Shown piece by piece: positions 16,396 to 25,700 of a stretch of 64,000 nt of DNA. The translations under genes and the position numbers were made by a program. Each line of letters begins with the position of its first letter. Position 1 is the stretch's first letter. The notes beneath the pieces were generated by a model that worked only from the letters and a program-made list of their open reading frames with translations, was not told the origin of the DNA and searched no databases. The stretch spans positions 5,084,001 to 5,148,000 of the forward strand of contig NZ_CP045118.1 of the NCBI RefSeq assembly GCF_009189165.1, written 5' to 3'. Origin of the DNA: Pseudomonas sp. SCB32 (GTDB lineage: Bacteria > Pseudomonadota > Gammaproteobacteria > Pseudomonadales > Pseudomonadaceae).

Positions 16396-17286
16396 ATGCT
16401 GCGCAGGGGATGGCGAAGGTTTTGGCACTGGCTGCTCAGGCTCTTTCGGCGCCGCATTCGGGTCAAGCCTTCCGGCTGGCAACGCACCCGGCACGGCGGG
16501 GTGATACGGCGGGCACGCAAACCCGCCTGGGTCATCGATGAATTGGTGCGTTTGAAAGCACTAATGCCTAAGGCGGGATGTCGGCAGCTAACCGATACCT
16601 TCAATCGCCTGCATGCCCGACGCCGGCAGATGACGGTGAGTAAATCTTTCGTGGCTTACACCCTGTGTCGCGAGCAGTACGCGATTGAGTGCAGGCGCCG
16701 TGCATTGCGCAGGCGCGAACCCTACTCACCTGAACGGAACGCGGTGTGGGCACTGGACATGACCGGCAAGCAGGATGTCCACGGGGAACAACATGCGATC
16801 TTCGGCCTGATCGATCACGGCACGCGGCGGCTACTGCGTTTGGAAAACCTGACCAACAAGAACGCCTGGACATTGCTGGGCCATCTGTTTCTGGCCATTG
16901 GGCGTTACGGCAGACCAGCGGCGATTCGCACGGACAACGAGCGTGTGTTTACCGGCAAGGTCTTCAGCGGCGTAGTTCGGCTGGCGGGTATTCGGTATCA
17001 ACGCACGGACAGGGGCTGTCCCTGGCAGAACGGCAGGATCGAACGGCTGTTTGGCACCCTGAAGGCCAAGCTCGATCAGTGGCGCGTGCTGGACGGCGGG
17101 CAATTGCAGGCGGCCTTGCAAACCTTCCACTTCTGGTACAACGCGGTGCGCCCACATCAGAAACTGAACGGGCGAACACCGTTGGAAGTCTGGAACGGGG
17201 TCGATCCTTACCGGCGAGCTCTAAAACGGGTGGAATGGTTTGAAGCCTGGGACGGATTGCTTTCGGGTTTTTACCTGAGCGGATAG
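16396..17286 (+). CDS. DDE-type transposase/integrase (rve core)
   Basis: 296 residues with an integrase-core fold: first Asp in VWALDMTGKQ, second in RTDNERVFTG, and Glu in NGRIERLFGTLK, followed by WYNAVRPHQKLNGRTPLEVW, typical of the IS3/IS481 group. The N terminus is very basic (LRRGWRRFWHWLLRLFRRR) and does not show a clear DNA-binding helix-turn-helix. AAGGAGG precedes the start. I could not find terminal inverted repeats or a target duplication around it, so it may be a decayed or domesticated element rather than a complete insertion sequence. Confidence 0.85.
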   Translation: MLRRGWRRFWHWLLRLFRRRIRVKPSGWQRTRHGGVIRRARKPAWVIDELVRLKALMPKAGCRQLTDTFNRLHARRRQMTVSKSFVAYTLCREQYAIECRRRALRRREPYSPERNAVWALDMTGKQDVHGEQHAIFGLIDHGTRRLLRLENLTNKNAWTLLGHLFLAIGRYGRPAAIRTDNERVFTGKVFSGVVRLAGIRYQRTDRGCPWQNGRIERLFGTLKAKLDQWRVLDGGQLQAALQTFHFWYNAVRPHQKLNGRTPLEVWNGVDPYRRALKRVEWFEAWDGLLSGFYLSG

Positions 17287-17657
17287 CTGCCAACGCGGTT
17301 TGCCTTGGGAAAAGCCACCCGTCCACGGAGCAGGCGAATCCGGCTGGTCGGGCGCTGAAAAATTCAGGAAAGCGAGGGCTTTACGCAGAGAAAGTCAGTC
17401 GAAAAACCGACAGGCGGAAGGTGGCGAAGCGGGATTTCGGTAGTCCGTCTACGAAAAATCACCCCGCCAGCAGGCGGGGAAGGTGGTTTGGACGCTTGGA
17501 CGGGACACCAGCTCGTTGGCTGGGGTTTTATATAAAGGGACCAAGATTACTAAACTGAAATTACGCATATAGCTGTAATACGCTGATCAGGTCTCTCATC
17601 TATAGGCACTCCCCAGCCCGTAACTTCAAGAACCCCATAGTTTCGATCAGTATAAAA
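17287..17657. other. Gene-free stretch after the transposase
   Basis: 371 bases without a convincing frame. The first 230 are GC-rich and contain a 7-pair hairpin CCCCGCC-AGCA-GGCGGGG (17462-17479). The rest turns sharply AT-rich as the CDI-type island begins. It may hold the end of the transposon or a structured RNA; I see no terminal repeat that proves either. Confidence 0.4.
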
Positions 17658-18110
17658 CTACTCCTCGGCCTCATCGAATTCTAGCGTTGTGAATGACAAC
17701 AAATCTGAGACCAAGCTACCCAACCCTATAGCTCCCGGCAAAAATCCCTTATATATAAACCCCTCCGCAAGCTCTCCCGGAAAACTAAAATCATAAACCT
17801 TAATGGCAAACACCCTTCGATCCCGAACAAGAATAGAAAGAGCCGGCATCCCTCTTTTCAATTCATGGACGATCTCGTCATTAGCGATAGAAAAAGAATA
17901 TCCACCATTTCCATGCTCATCAAAACCGCATACCAAACGAAGATCAGGGCCTTGGTCAAATCTATAAACCCTGCCATCTCTATCAACTAAATACCGCAGT
18001 AGCAAACACTCCAGCAAATCCACTTCTATATTCAGAGGCACTCCTGCCAAGGAGGCACTTGGAACAATAGGGGCGCACCAAGAGATAGCCAAGCTATTAG
18101 ATTCTATCAT
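17658..18110 (-). CDS. Candidate immunity protein of the orphan CdiA-CT module
   Basis: 150 residues, acidic, AT-rich (well under 50% GC against a background well over 60%). It directly follows the orphan toxin frame: its ATG overlaps the toxin TGA by four bases (ATGA). An ATG 12 bases further upstream (18122) is an alternative start. No signal peptide. Position, size and composition are those of a CdiI immunity protein that binds the toxin encoded just upstream. Sequence itself (for example YRFDQGPDLRLVCGFDEHG) does not match a family I recognise, so the role is inferred from context. Confidence 0.65.
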   Translation of the reverse strand: MIESNSLAISWCAPIVPSASLAGVPLNIEVDLLECLLLRYLVDRDGRVYRFDQGPDLRLVCGFDEHGNGGYSFSIANDEIVHELKRGMPALSILVRDRRVFAIKVYDFSFPGELAEGFIYKGFLPGAIGLGSLVSDLLSFTTLEFDEAEE

Positions 18111-18670
18111 TTGGGAATCCATGTATTGGCAACAGGATTTAACAGCACCTTCTGACCTTGCAGGTTTAAATACACCGTATTAGCGTCATAGATTGGAGTG
18201 GAAGGCCCCTGGAATGTAGGCCTATAAGTTAGAGGATCAATAACTTTAGCCTTGCTACCATCAACATATGTGACCTTATAGTACTCACCAACGTGAATTG
18301 ACTTCACATCGCCGCTAACAGTTGACGGACTGTATTGAATTTCTTTAATACCAGTTGTACCACCTTCAACCTTATAAACCTGAGCATTACCCGACGTTCC
18401 AGTTTTTGGCGGAACATATGTGAGCTTTGCGCCATCCATTTTGAACGACTGCTGAATATCGTCGACAGACTTACCCCAAATGTTCGCAGGAGATTCAACC
18501 ATATTCCGAGGAATACCGGCTTGTGCTGCGAGATCTTCTCGTAACCCTATCCGTGCGGCCATAGAGTTAGCAGGTACTTCCGGCGTTACAACCCCTTTTG
18601 CACTCCCCGCCGCTGACTTGTCAACCGGCCCCCACACCCCCATCGTCGGCAACGGATCGGCGCTGTCCAC
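18107..18670 (-). CDS. Orphan CdiA C-terminal toxin module
   Basis: The frame begins at a GTG inside a copy of the cdiA pre-toxin region (VDSADPLPTMGVWG) and runs into a unique toxin part of about 160 residues (NMVESPANIWGKSVDDIQ ... VYLNLQGQKVLL). There is no signal peptide and no strong ribosome site, as in the displaced, silent CT modules known downstream of cdiA genes. The matching N-terminal part in the neighbouring frame is cut by a 2-bp deletion near 18700, so the module cannot be read through from 19140. The toxin family is unknown to me. Immunity is probably given by the overlapping downstream gene. Confidence 0.7.
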   Translation of the reverse strand: MDSADPLPTMGVWGPVDKSAAGSAKGVVTPEVPANSMAARIGLREDLAAQAGIPRNMVESPANIWGKSVDDIQQSFKMDGAKLTYVPPKTGTSGNAQVYKVEGGTTGIKEIQYSPSTVSGDVKSIHVGEYYKVTYVDGSKAKVIDPLTYRPTFQGPSTPIYDANTVYLNLQGQKVLLNPVANTWIPK

Positions 18671-19140
18671 CTCGCTCAGCAGCCGCTGGTGCTCCGGCGA
18701 GCGCGCCTTTAGCGGTATCGGTCGTCCCTTTAGGTAGCTCTCCCGCCTTCAGCGCCTCCAGCAGGGCCTTGGCCGTGGGTTTACCTGTCACAGCGCCGCT
18801 CAGGCCCAGCGCATTGATGCTGAACGGATTGAAGCCCGATTGATCCAGATAGGCGCTGCCTTCGGCCAACCAACTGGCGTCGTTCTTCAGCCAGAGATTG
18901 GCAATCTGGTCCAGATGCATTTGCCCCGCCGCCGTCCAATCGACGACGTTGCGACTCATCATGAAGCCGTAGGCGATGTCGCTGTCCGTGCCGCCGGGAT
19001 TGGCCGTTTCCTGACGCGTCACCAGGTCGTTAAGCGCCTGCGAGCCCGCATCGATTTCGGCACGTATCGCGGCGCAGGTTCCAGCCGCTGCACAGCCATT
19101 GAGGCGTTCGCGGTTCGCGTCGCTTCGGGCCTGGAAGTCG
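18593..19140 (-). pseudogene. Displaced copy of the CdiA pre-toxin region, frameshifted
   Basis: 548 bases nearly identical to 20129-20678 inside cdiA: same reading frame content (VTRQETANPGGTDSDIAYG, SGFNPFSINALGLSGAVTG) with a handful of substitutions (for example a Met for Leu near 18917) and one 2-bp deletion near 18700 that shifts the frame. There is no start or upstream cdiA sequence; the copy begins abruptly at 19140, next to an inverted repeat element. It is the leftover of a duplication or recombination that added a second toxin end, and it could serve as homology for swapping toxin modules. Confidence 0.9.
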
Positions 19141-19145
19141 GGGGA

Positions 19146-19230
19146 AAAAAGGGGACAGATTTATTTTCTTTACTCTAATCCTGACTCGCCAAACCGCTTT
19201 AGAGTAGAAAAATAAATCTGTCCCCTTTTT
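19146..19230. repeat. MITE-like inverted repeat with AAAAAGGGGACAGATTTATTTT ends
   Basis: The left arm AAAAAGGGGACAGATTTAT... and the right arm ...ATAAATCTGTCCCCTTTTT are near-perfect complements, each continuing into TACTCTAA/TTTAGAGTA, around a core of about 20 bases. The element sits exactly between the displaced cdiA fragment and a truncated csrA-like gene, so it marks the join of two pieces. Similar GGGGACAGATTTATTTT ends are seen near transposase remnants in other proteobacteria, as far as I recall. Confidence 0.7.
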
Positions 19231-19327
19231 CTCTGAGCTGGCGGATCAGTTCCGCATCGCTCACCCCCGGCGTTACTTTCAATACAATTTCCTCACCGAT
19301 ACGGCGTTGCAATACTAAATATCCCAT
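19199..19327 (-). pseudogene. Truncated CsrA/RsmA-like gene
   Basis: A 42-residue frame starts MGYLVLQRRIGEEIVLKVTP and then reads VSDAELIRQLREKG before running into the inverted repeat, where it stops. The opening matches the first strands of CsrA-family RNA-binding proteins (LVLxRRxGE); the later part needed to complete the RNA-binding face is missing. A good GGAGG site lies eight bases before the ATG. I infer that the gene was cut by the insertion that also carries the repeat. Alternatively it is a family variant with an inserted helix, still incomplete here. Confidence 0.55.
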
Positions 19328-19447
19328 CGCTTTCGTCCTCCATGTCGAAGATTACACAGTGAACGAATAGGCCAGATAAGCAATGACTGCCGGACGGCTT
19401 CGGCAATTACTGACACCGGACACGGCAAGATCAACATGAGGTGAAAT

Positions 19448-19474
19448 AAAAACCCCCGGCAAGTGCCGGGGATT
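19448..19474 (-). terminator. Terminator after the cdiA-cdiI genes
   Basis: CCCCGGC-N4-GCCGGGG stem followed on the minus strand by a GTTTTTATTT run, six bases past the stop of the small immunity gene; the plus-strand side also has ATTTTTG. It closes the cdiA-cdiI unit and separates it from the displaced module. Confidence 0.85.
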
Positions 19475-19479
19475 TTTGA

Positions 19480-19746
19480 TTACGACGCGCTCAAGCCACA
19501 GACGGAAACAAATTCTGATATTGGTATATCTACAGAGCTTCCATCCCCAACAGAAAGGGCATCCTGCAAGTTGACAATGCCTTTCTGAAAATCAAAAGCA
19601 ACATCAAAGCAATTAAACTCAAACTCCCTCATAAGAACACTTTCTGACTGCGCCCTCTCATCAAGAGCACCGTTCAAAATAGACCGAACATTGTTGTTCA
19701 GCTCCTGCTCGAGAAAGCGATCTACAAGGGATTTATTACAACCCAT
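19480..19746 (-). CDS. cdiI: Candidate CdiI immunity protein
   Basis: 88 residues, acidic, AT-rich, without signal peptide. It starts 13 bases after the cdiA stop and is followed by a terminator, exactly where the cognate immunity gene of a CdiA toxin sits. Sequence (MGCNKSLVDRFLEQELNNN ... VSVCGLSAS) gives no family match I can name. The expected role is to bind and block the last domain of CdiA inside the producing cell. The assignment is from position, size and composition. Confidence 0.7.
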   Translation of the reverse strand: MGCNKSLVDRFLEQELNNNVRSILNGALDERAQSESVLMREFEFNCFDVAFDFQKGIVNLQDALSVGDGSSVDIPISEFVSVCGLSAS

Positions 19747-19759
19747 AAACCACCACCAA

Positions 19760-22700
19760 TTAAAGAGGGAACGCTGTCTGAATTACACCATCCCGCACAT
19801 TCACCTTAATAGTAGTTGTCGGCGCACCAGCAGCATTGGTACCGATAACCTTGCCCGCGTTGTACTCAATAACATACCCGCCGGGACCATTAGGGGAAAC
19901 CTTTCCATATCGCAATGCGCTATCTACGTAACTAGAAACATCTTTGACAGATGTTCCTTGTGAGAACTTACTAACGTTCGAAAATCCTGAATCGGGCCCG
20001 TGACGATAGAAGACATGCTCTATCCCCGTCATCAGGCCGCCTTTGTTGTAAGTGCTTGCACTCCACGATGCATCTATTTGTCTTGGGCCTGGCAGAGCTT
20101 TAATTGCTTCGTCTGCCGCACCAGCAGTCCCTTTTGCACTCCCCGCCGCTGCCTTGTCAACCGCCCCCCACACCCCCATCGTCGGCAACGGATCGGCGCT
20201 GTCCACCTCGCTCAGCAGCCGCTGGTGCTCCGGCGAGAGCGCGCCTTTAGCGGTATCGGTCGTCCCTTTAGGTAGCTCTCCCGCCTTCAGCGCCTCCAGC
20301 AGGGCCTTGGCCGTGGGTTTACCTGTCACAGCGCCGCTCAGGCCCAGCGCATTGATGCTGAACGGATTGAAGCCCGATTGATCCAGATAGGCGCTGCCTT
20401 CGGCCAACCAACTGGCGTCGTTCTTCAGCCAGAGATTGGCAATCTGGTCCAGATGCAGTTGCCCCGCCGCCGTCCAATCGACGACGTTGCGACTCATCAT
20501 GAAGCCGTAGGCGATGTCGCTGTCCGTGCCGCCGGGATTGGCCGTTTCCTGACGCGTCACCAGGTCGTTAAGCGCCTGCGAGCCCGCATCGATTTCGGCA
20601 CGTATCGCGGCGCAGGTTCCAGCCGCTGCACAGCCATTGAGGCGTTCGCGGTTCGCGTCGCTTCGGGCCTGGAAGTCGCGTTGAACCTGATCGCAATTGC
20701 CTTGCACCTTGCACTTCTGCAAGGCCGCTTCAAGGTCCTTCACATCCTGGTGGTTGAGGAAGTTGTACTGCGTCGAGTTCTTCGCCGCCCAGGCCCCGGT
20801 TTCGAGCTGGCTGGAGCTGGCATTACTGTCCTGCGCCACCGCACCGATCAGGCCCACCAGTTGCGAACTCATGGTCAGCAGGGCTTCGCGGTTTTCCGGC
20901 GAGTAGCCGCTGACCAGTTTGTCCAGGTCCGCAACCAAGGCTTCGTTGAGCCCGGCACCCGCTGCGCCGGCGGCGAAGCTGTCGCCACGCGCCTCTGCGG
21001 CGAGTCCGCCCATCAGGGCGTGCATCACCACCATCTGCGCATCGCCGGCATTCAGGCCGTTCGCCTTGCCAAAGTCGCCAATGGCGTTGAAGCCAGCGGC
21101 GGCGAAGGTGTTGTAGACGCTGTCCTTGAGCGCATCGCCGAAACTCCCGCCTTCGCCCATGGCCTTGTTCAGCGCAGTGGCGGTGACGTTCTGCAATGCC
21201 TGATTCGCGGCGAAACCACCAATGCCGTTAGCCGTGCTCAAGGGCGAGACAATTTTGTCGGTCGGTACTTGGGTCTTGGTGCCGGTCAAGTCATCGAAGT
21301 AGCCTTGGGTCAGGCCGCCAACGAGGCTGGCGATGGCGACCTGCTTGAGGGTGTCGCTGTTGAAGGTCTTACTCAGATCGCCTTGGTTGTTGATCAGGTT
21401 GACCGCGGTGCTGCTGGCGAGACTGCCCGCCGCACCGACGCCGGCGCCCATGGCAAAGGTGCCACCCGCTACTCCCGCGCCACTGAGCGCTCCCGCTGCC
21501 GCCATGCCGCCAATGGCCGCCGCCGCAATGGCCACGGCCAGTTGTGTAGCCGGACCCATGCCGGAGTTGCTGTAGCTGTAGGAATCGTGGAATTCCTTCA
21601 CCGCCCGCCAATCCACATCGCCCCTTTGCTCGGCGTCCTTGAGCCAAGCGAGATTCGGATCGGCTTTCACCATCGCATCGATGGCCTGGCTGACGCTGGC
21701 CTTGTCGATCTGCTTGTAGTCGATCTTCAGCCCGTCCACCGCCTTGATGGCGAGGTTGCCCTGGGCGATCAGTTCGCTCTGGCGCACGGTCTCATCCGTG
21801 CGGCCCTTGCCGCTGGAGCTGCTCCAGCTGAGGTCGCTGTCTTCCTTGCTATGGGCTTCCTGGTGCAGGTCCTTGACCGCTTCAAAGGTCACCGCCCCGC
21901 CGCTGACGATGGCGATGTCGTTGCCGGCGTCGAGCTTGGCGGCCTGGTATTTCTGGTCGCCGCCGCTGAGCAGGGTGATGTCGCCGCCGGCGCTGATTTC
22001 GCTGCTCACCGCTTTGACGTCGGTGACTTCGTCGTGGCGGGTCTGCTTGCTGCCCCAGGCGCCTTTGTCCTTCTTGTCGTAGAGGCTGTAGTCGCTGTCG
22101 TTGGCGGCAAGGATTGCGATCTTGTCGCCGGCCACCAGATAGGCCTCGTTGCCGGCGCTGACCTTGCTGCTGATGAGGGTGAGGTCGTTGCCGGCGGCGA
22201 TCAGTACGTCGCGGCCGGCGCTCAGTTCGGTGCCACGCTGGGTGACGTGGTCTTCCTGGGTGGTGACCTTCTTGCTCTTGTCGTAGCTGTGCTGCTCGTC
22301 GGCGGCGGAGGCCAGGGTGACGTCGCGGCCGGCGCTTATGCCGGCGTCGCGGCCGACGTCGATGCGGCTGCCGACGACGCTGATGTCGCGGCCGGCGTCG
22401 AGGGTGAAGTCACGGCCAACGCTGATTTCGCTGCCCAGCTGGGTGGTGCTCTGGTTGTAGTTGCGGCCGCGCGTGGTGCCGTTTTCTAGCTCGACGCTGT
22501 GCAGGTTGATGTCGCGTCCGGCCTGCATCGTGAGGTCGCCGCCGCTGCTGATCGCGCCGCCCAGGTTGTTGATGTCGCGGCCGGCGCTGATGTCCATGCG
22601 CCCGGCGGACTCGATGCGCGCGGTGCTGTCGGCGAAGCTCTGGGTCCAGGTGCGGTTGCCCACGCCGCCGTCATGCACGGTGACGCTGCGCTGGTTGATG

Positions 22701-25700
22701 ACATCGCCGGTGAGGGCGCTGAGGCTGACGTCGCGGCCTTTGATGATGCCGCCCTGGCTGTTGCTGAGGGTGTTCAGGGCGAGCAGGTCGAGGCGCCCGG
22801 CGGCTTCGATCAGGCCGGTGTTGTCGAGGTTGGCGGCGCTGGCGGCGAGGTCGCCGCTGGCGCGCAGGGTGCCCTGGTTGAGCAGGTTGCCGCCGCTGAT
22901 CAGGGAGACGTCGTTGCCCATGATCAGCGCGCCGTTGGGCGCCAGGCGGTTGTTGGCCTGGGCCAGGTAGAGCACCGGCACCAGGACCTTTTCGCCATTT
23001 ACGATGGCTTCTTCGAGCCAGACGAGGTCGTGGGTCAGGGCGGCGACCTGTTCCGCCGTCAGGCCGACGCCCAGGCTCAGGTGCAGGCTGTCCTTGTAGG
23101 CGATGGCGTTGTCCATCAGGTACTTGAACAGGCCTTCGTCGCTGGTCAGGCCGTCGATGTAGCGCTGGCCGGTCCGGGCGATGACGGCGTCGCGGATCAG
23201 GCGTTGTTCGTAGAGGCCGTCGCCGAGGCGCTTCTGGGAATGGTCCGGGTCGTAGCCGAGTTGGCCGAGCAGGTAGTCGGAGCCGAGGAAGCTCTTGAGG
23301 CTGGTGAGCTCGGGGTTGGTTTCGATGAGGTATTTGTGGCGGTTGTCCGGGCGTGCCGTGCTCGGTACGCCTTGCACCTGGGCAACGTTCAGGGAGGCGC
23401 TGGCCGCCGCGCCCTGGGCCGCGGCGGCGCCGTTCAGTTGTACGCTGTCGGTGCTGTCGACGGAGGTCGCGCTGCGTTGAACAGTACCGGTGGTGGTGGC
23501 GTCGCTGCGCTGCAGGTCGGCGGTCAGGCTGGTGGTGGCGTCGATGGTACGCTCGCGCTGGGACAGGCTGATGCTCTGGCCGGCGAAGCTGTAGTTACCG
23601 TCGCCGGTAACGGTCTGGGCGCTGCTCTGGGTGCCTTCCTGGCCACTCAGGCGGAACAGGCCGTTGCTGCCGGTGGGCAGGCTGAAGCCGGGGAGCGTGA
23701 CAGGGTTGACCTGCTGCTGGGCGAGGTCGGGGGGCAGTTGGGCGTTGAGGGCGACGACGTTGGCGCTGTTGCCGGCAACCCCCGTATCACCCACGCGCGA
23801 GGCGCCGGACGATTGCGGGACGCCTTCGCGGATGACGCTGTTTTTCAGGTCCTGGGTGGCATTGATGGCGACATTGCCGCCGGCCTGGACCACGGCGCTG
23901 ACGAATGAGCTGCCGGGGCTCTGGATGGTCAGTTCGTCGAAGAAGGTGGCGTTCTTGACCACCGCCGGCGCATCGACCAGGGCGCCCGGCTGGTAGTGCG
24001 GCATCTGGAAGTCCGCGAAGGGCGATGTGCCTGGAAAATCAAGACGAATAGAACCGAACTGGGCAAAGCGAGGGGCCTCTCGCCCGCCCTGCCTGATAGT
24101 TACCAGACTAAGGGACTCGTCCCAACCCCGGTTCCAGAAGTGAAGGTTCGGCCGTGTCATGTCGCCGGTAGGCGAGCGTAGACCGGCGTCATAATCCGGA
24201 TCATTCGCGGCGTTGTACGCCATGACCTGGTCCCAGAAACTCACACCGCCCGAGAAGAGACCGCCGTATGCGTCCGAGCCATACGGAATCTCGAAGGAGC
24301 GCCGCACGGAGTGGTCGCCAATGGCGACACCGCTGTTGGTGAAGCTGTCCAGCATCATCGAGATGTTGCCGCTGGCGGCGATGGTCGATGCCTGGTTGAG
24401 CAGATTCTGGCCTTCGACTTTCAGATTGCCGCCTGCGCTGATGGCGGCCGAGGGAGAGCTTTCGCCCAGCTCACCTCGGTAGTTCTCGACCCAGACCATA
24501 TGGCTGCTGGGTGTGCGCTCACCGGGCTGCGGGGCTACGGAGCAGTCATAACAACGCACTCCAATGGCGGCGGAAAGCAGCTCGCCGGCCGTCGTATTGA
24601 GCACGTCGGTGCGGTTCTCCGTCGTGCGAACCTTCAGGCTCATGTCGCCCAGGCTTTCCACGGTCGCCGAGATGTTTTTCAGCGCGCCGGCCAGGGCTTC
24701 CGGGGTGGCCCCGGTGATATCCAGGTTGCCCAGGCTGTAGATGTCGGCATAGCGGTTGATCAGGCTGCCGCCCACGCGCAGGGTCATGTCGCCGCCGCTG
24801 AAGATCAGCGCGCCATTGCTCTGGCCGTCGTTGAGCAGGTCCCAGGTGTTGATGCGCAGTTTTCCGGCGCTGCCGAGAGTGCCGAAGTTGTTCAGGCTAC
24901 CGGTGTTGGCGGTGAGGTCACCCGCGGCGGTGATGCGGCCACGGTTGTTCAGGGTGCCGGCGCCGAGGGTGACGCCCTGGCCGCCGGTCACGCTGGCGCC
25001 CTGGCTGATGTCGAGCTGGTTGGCCGCGAGGTTGAGCGCGCCCAGGCTGGTGACGCGGCCGGCGCCGCTGTAGGTGCCGCTCAGCTGGATGTCGAGGCTG
25101 CCGTCGCTGGCCAGCAGGCCGTCGTTGTTCCAGTGGCCGCCGCGCCCGGTCAGGGCCTGGCTGGCGAGCAGCCGGCCGCTGGCGGTCTGGGTGAACTGGC
25201 CGATGTTGAGGGTGAGCCAGCCGGCCTGCAGGACGCTGCTGTTGCTCCAGCTGTCGGCAGTGATGTCGAGGTGGCCAGTGGTGACGAAGCTGCCGCCAGC
25301 TTCGGCGATCTGCCCGGCGTTGACCCCGAACTGGCCGCTGCCGACGTGCAGGAAGGCGCCGCCGTCGTTTCCAAGCCCGCCCAGGTCGAGGATAAGGTCG
25401 CTGTTGGCGCTTTCGACGCGGCCGTCCTGGTTGGCGAGGAAGCCGCTGCGGATCGTGGTGGCACCGTTCTGGCCCAGGGCGCGCAGGCGGCCGTTGCCGT
25501 TGTGGATCAAGTCGGCGCTCAGGTTGAGGCTGCCGCTGCTCTCGATCAGGCCATCGGTGTTGGCCAGCTCACCCAAGGCGAGGTCAATATTGGCGGCGCC
25601 GATCTGGCCCAGGGTGTTGCGCAGATAGTCGCTCTTGAGCGTAAGGGTCTGCCCGGCGTAGAGGCCGCCCTGATCATTGCCGATGACGGTGGCGACGATA

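Noticed and set aside
18335..18544. Plus-strand frame opposite the orphan toxin
   Set aside because: No ribosome site and no similarity; the toxin frame on the minus strand is continuous with the known pre-toxin copy.
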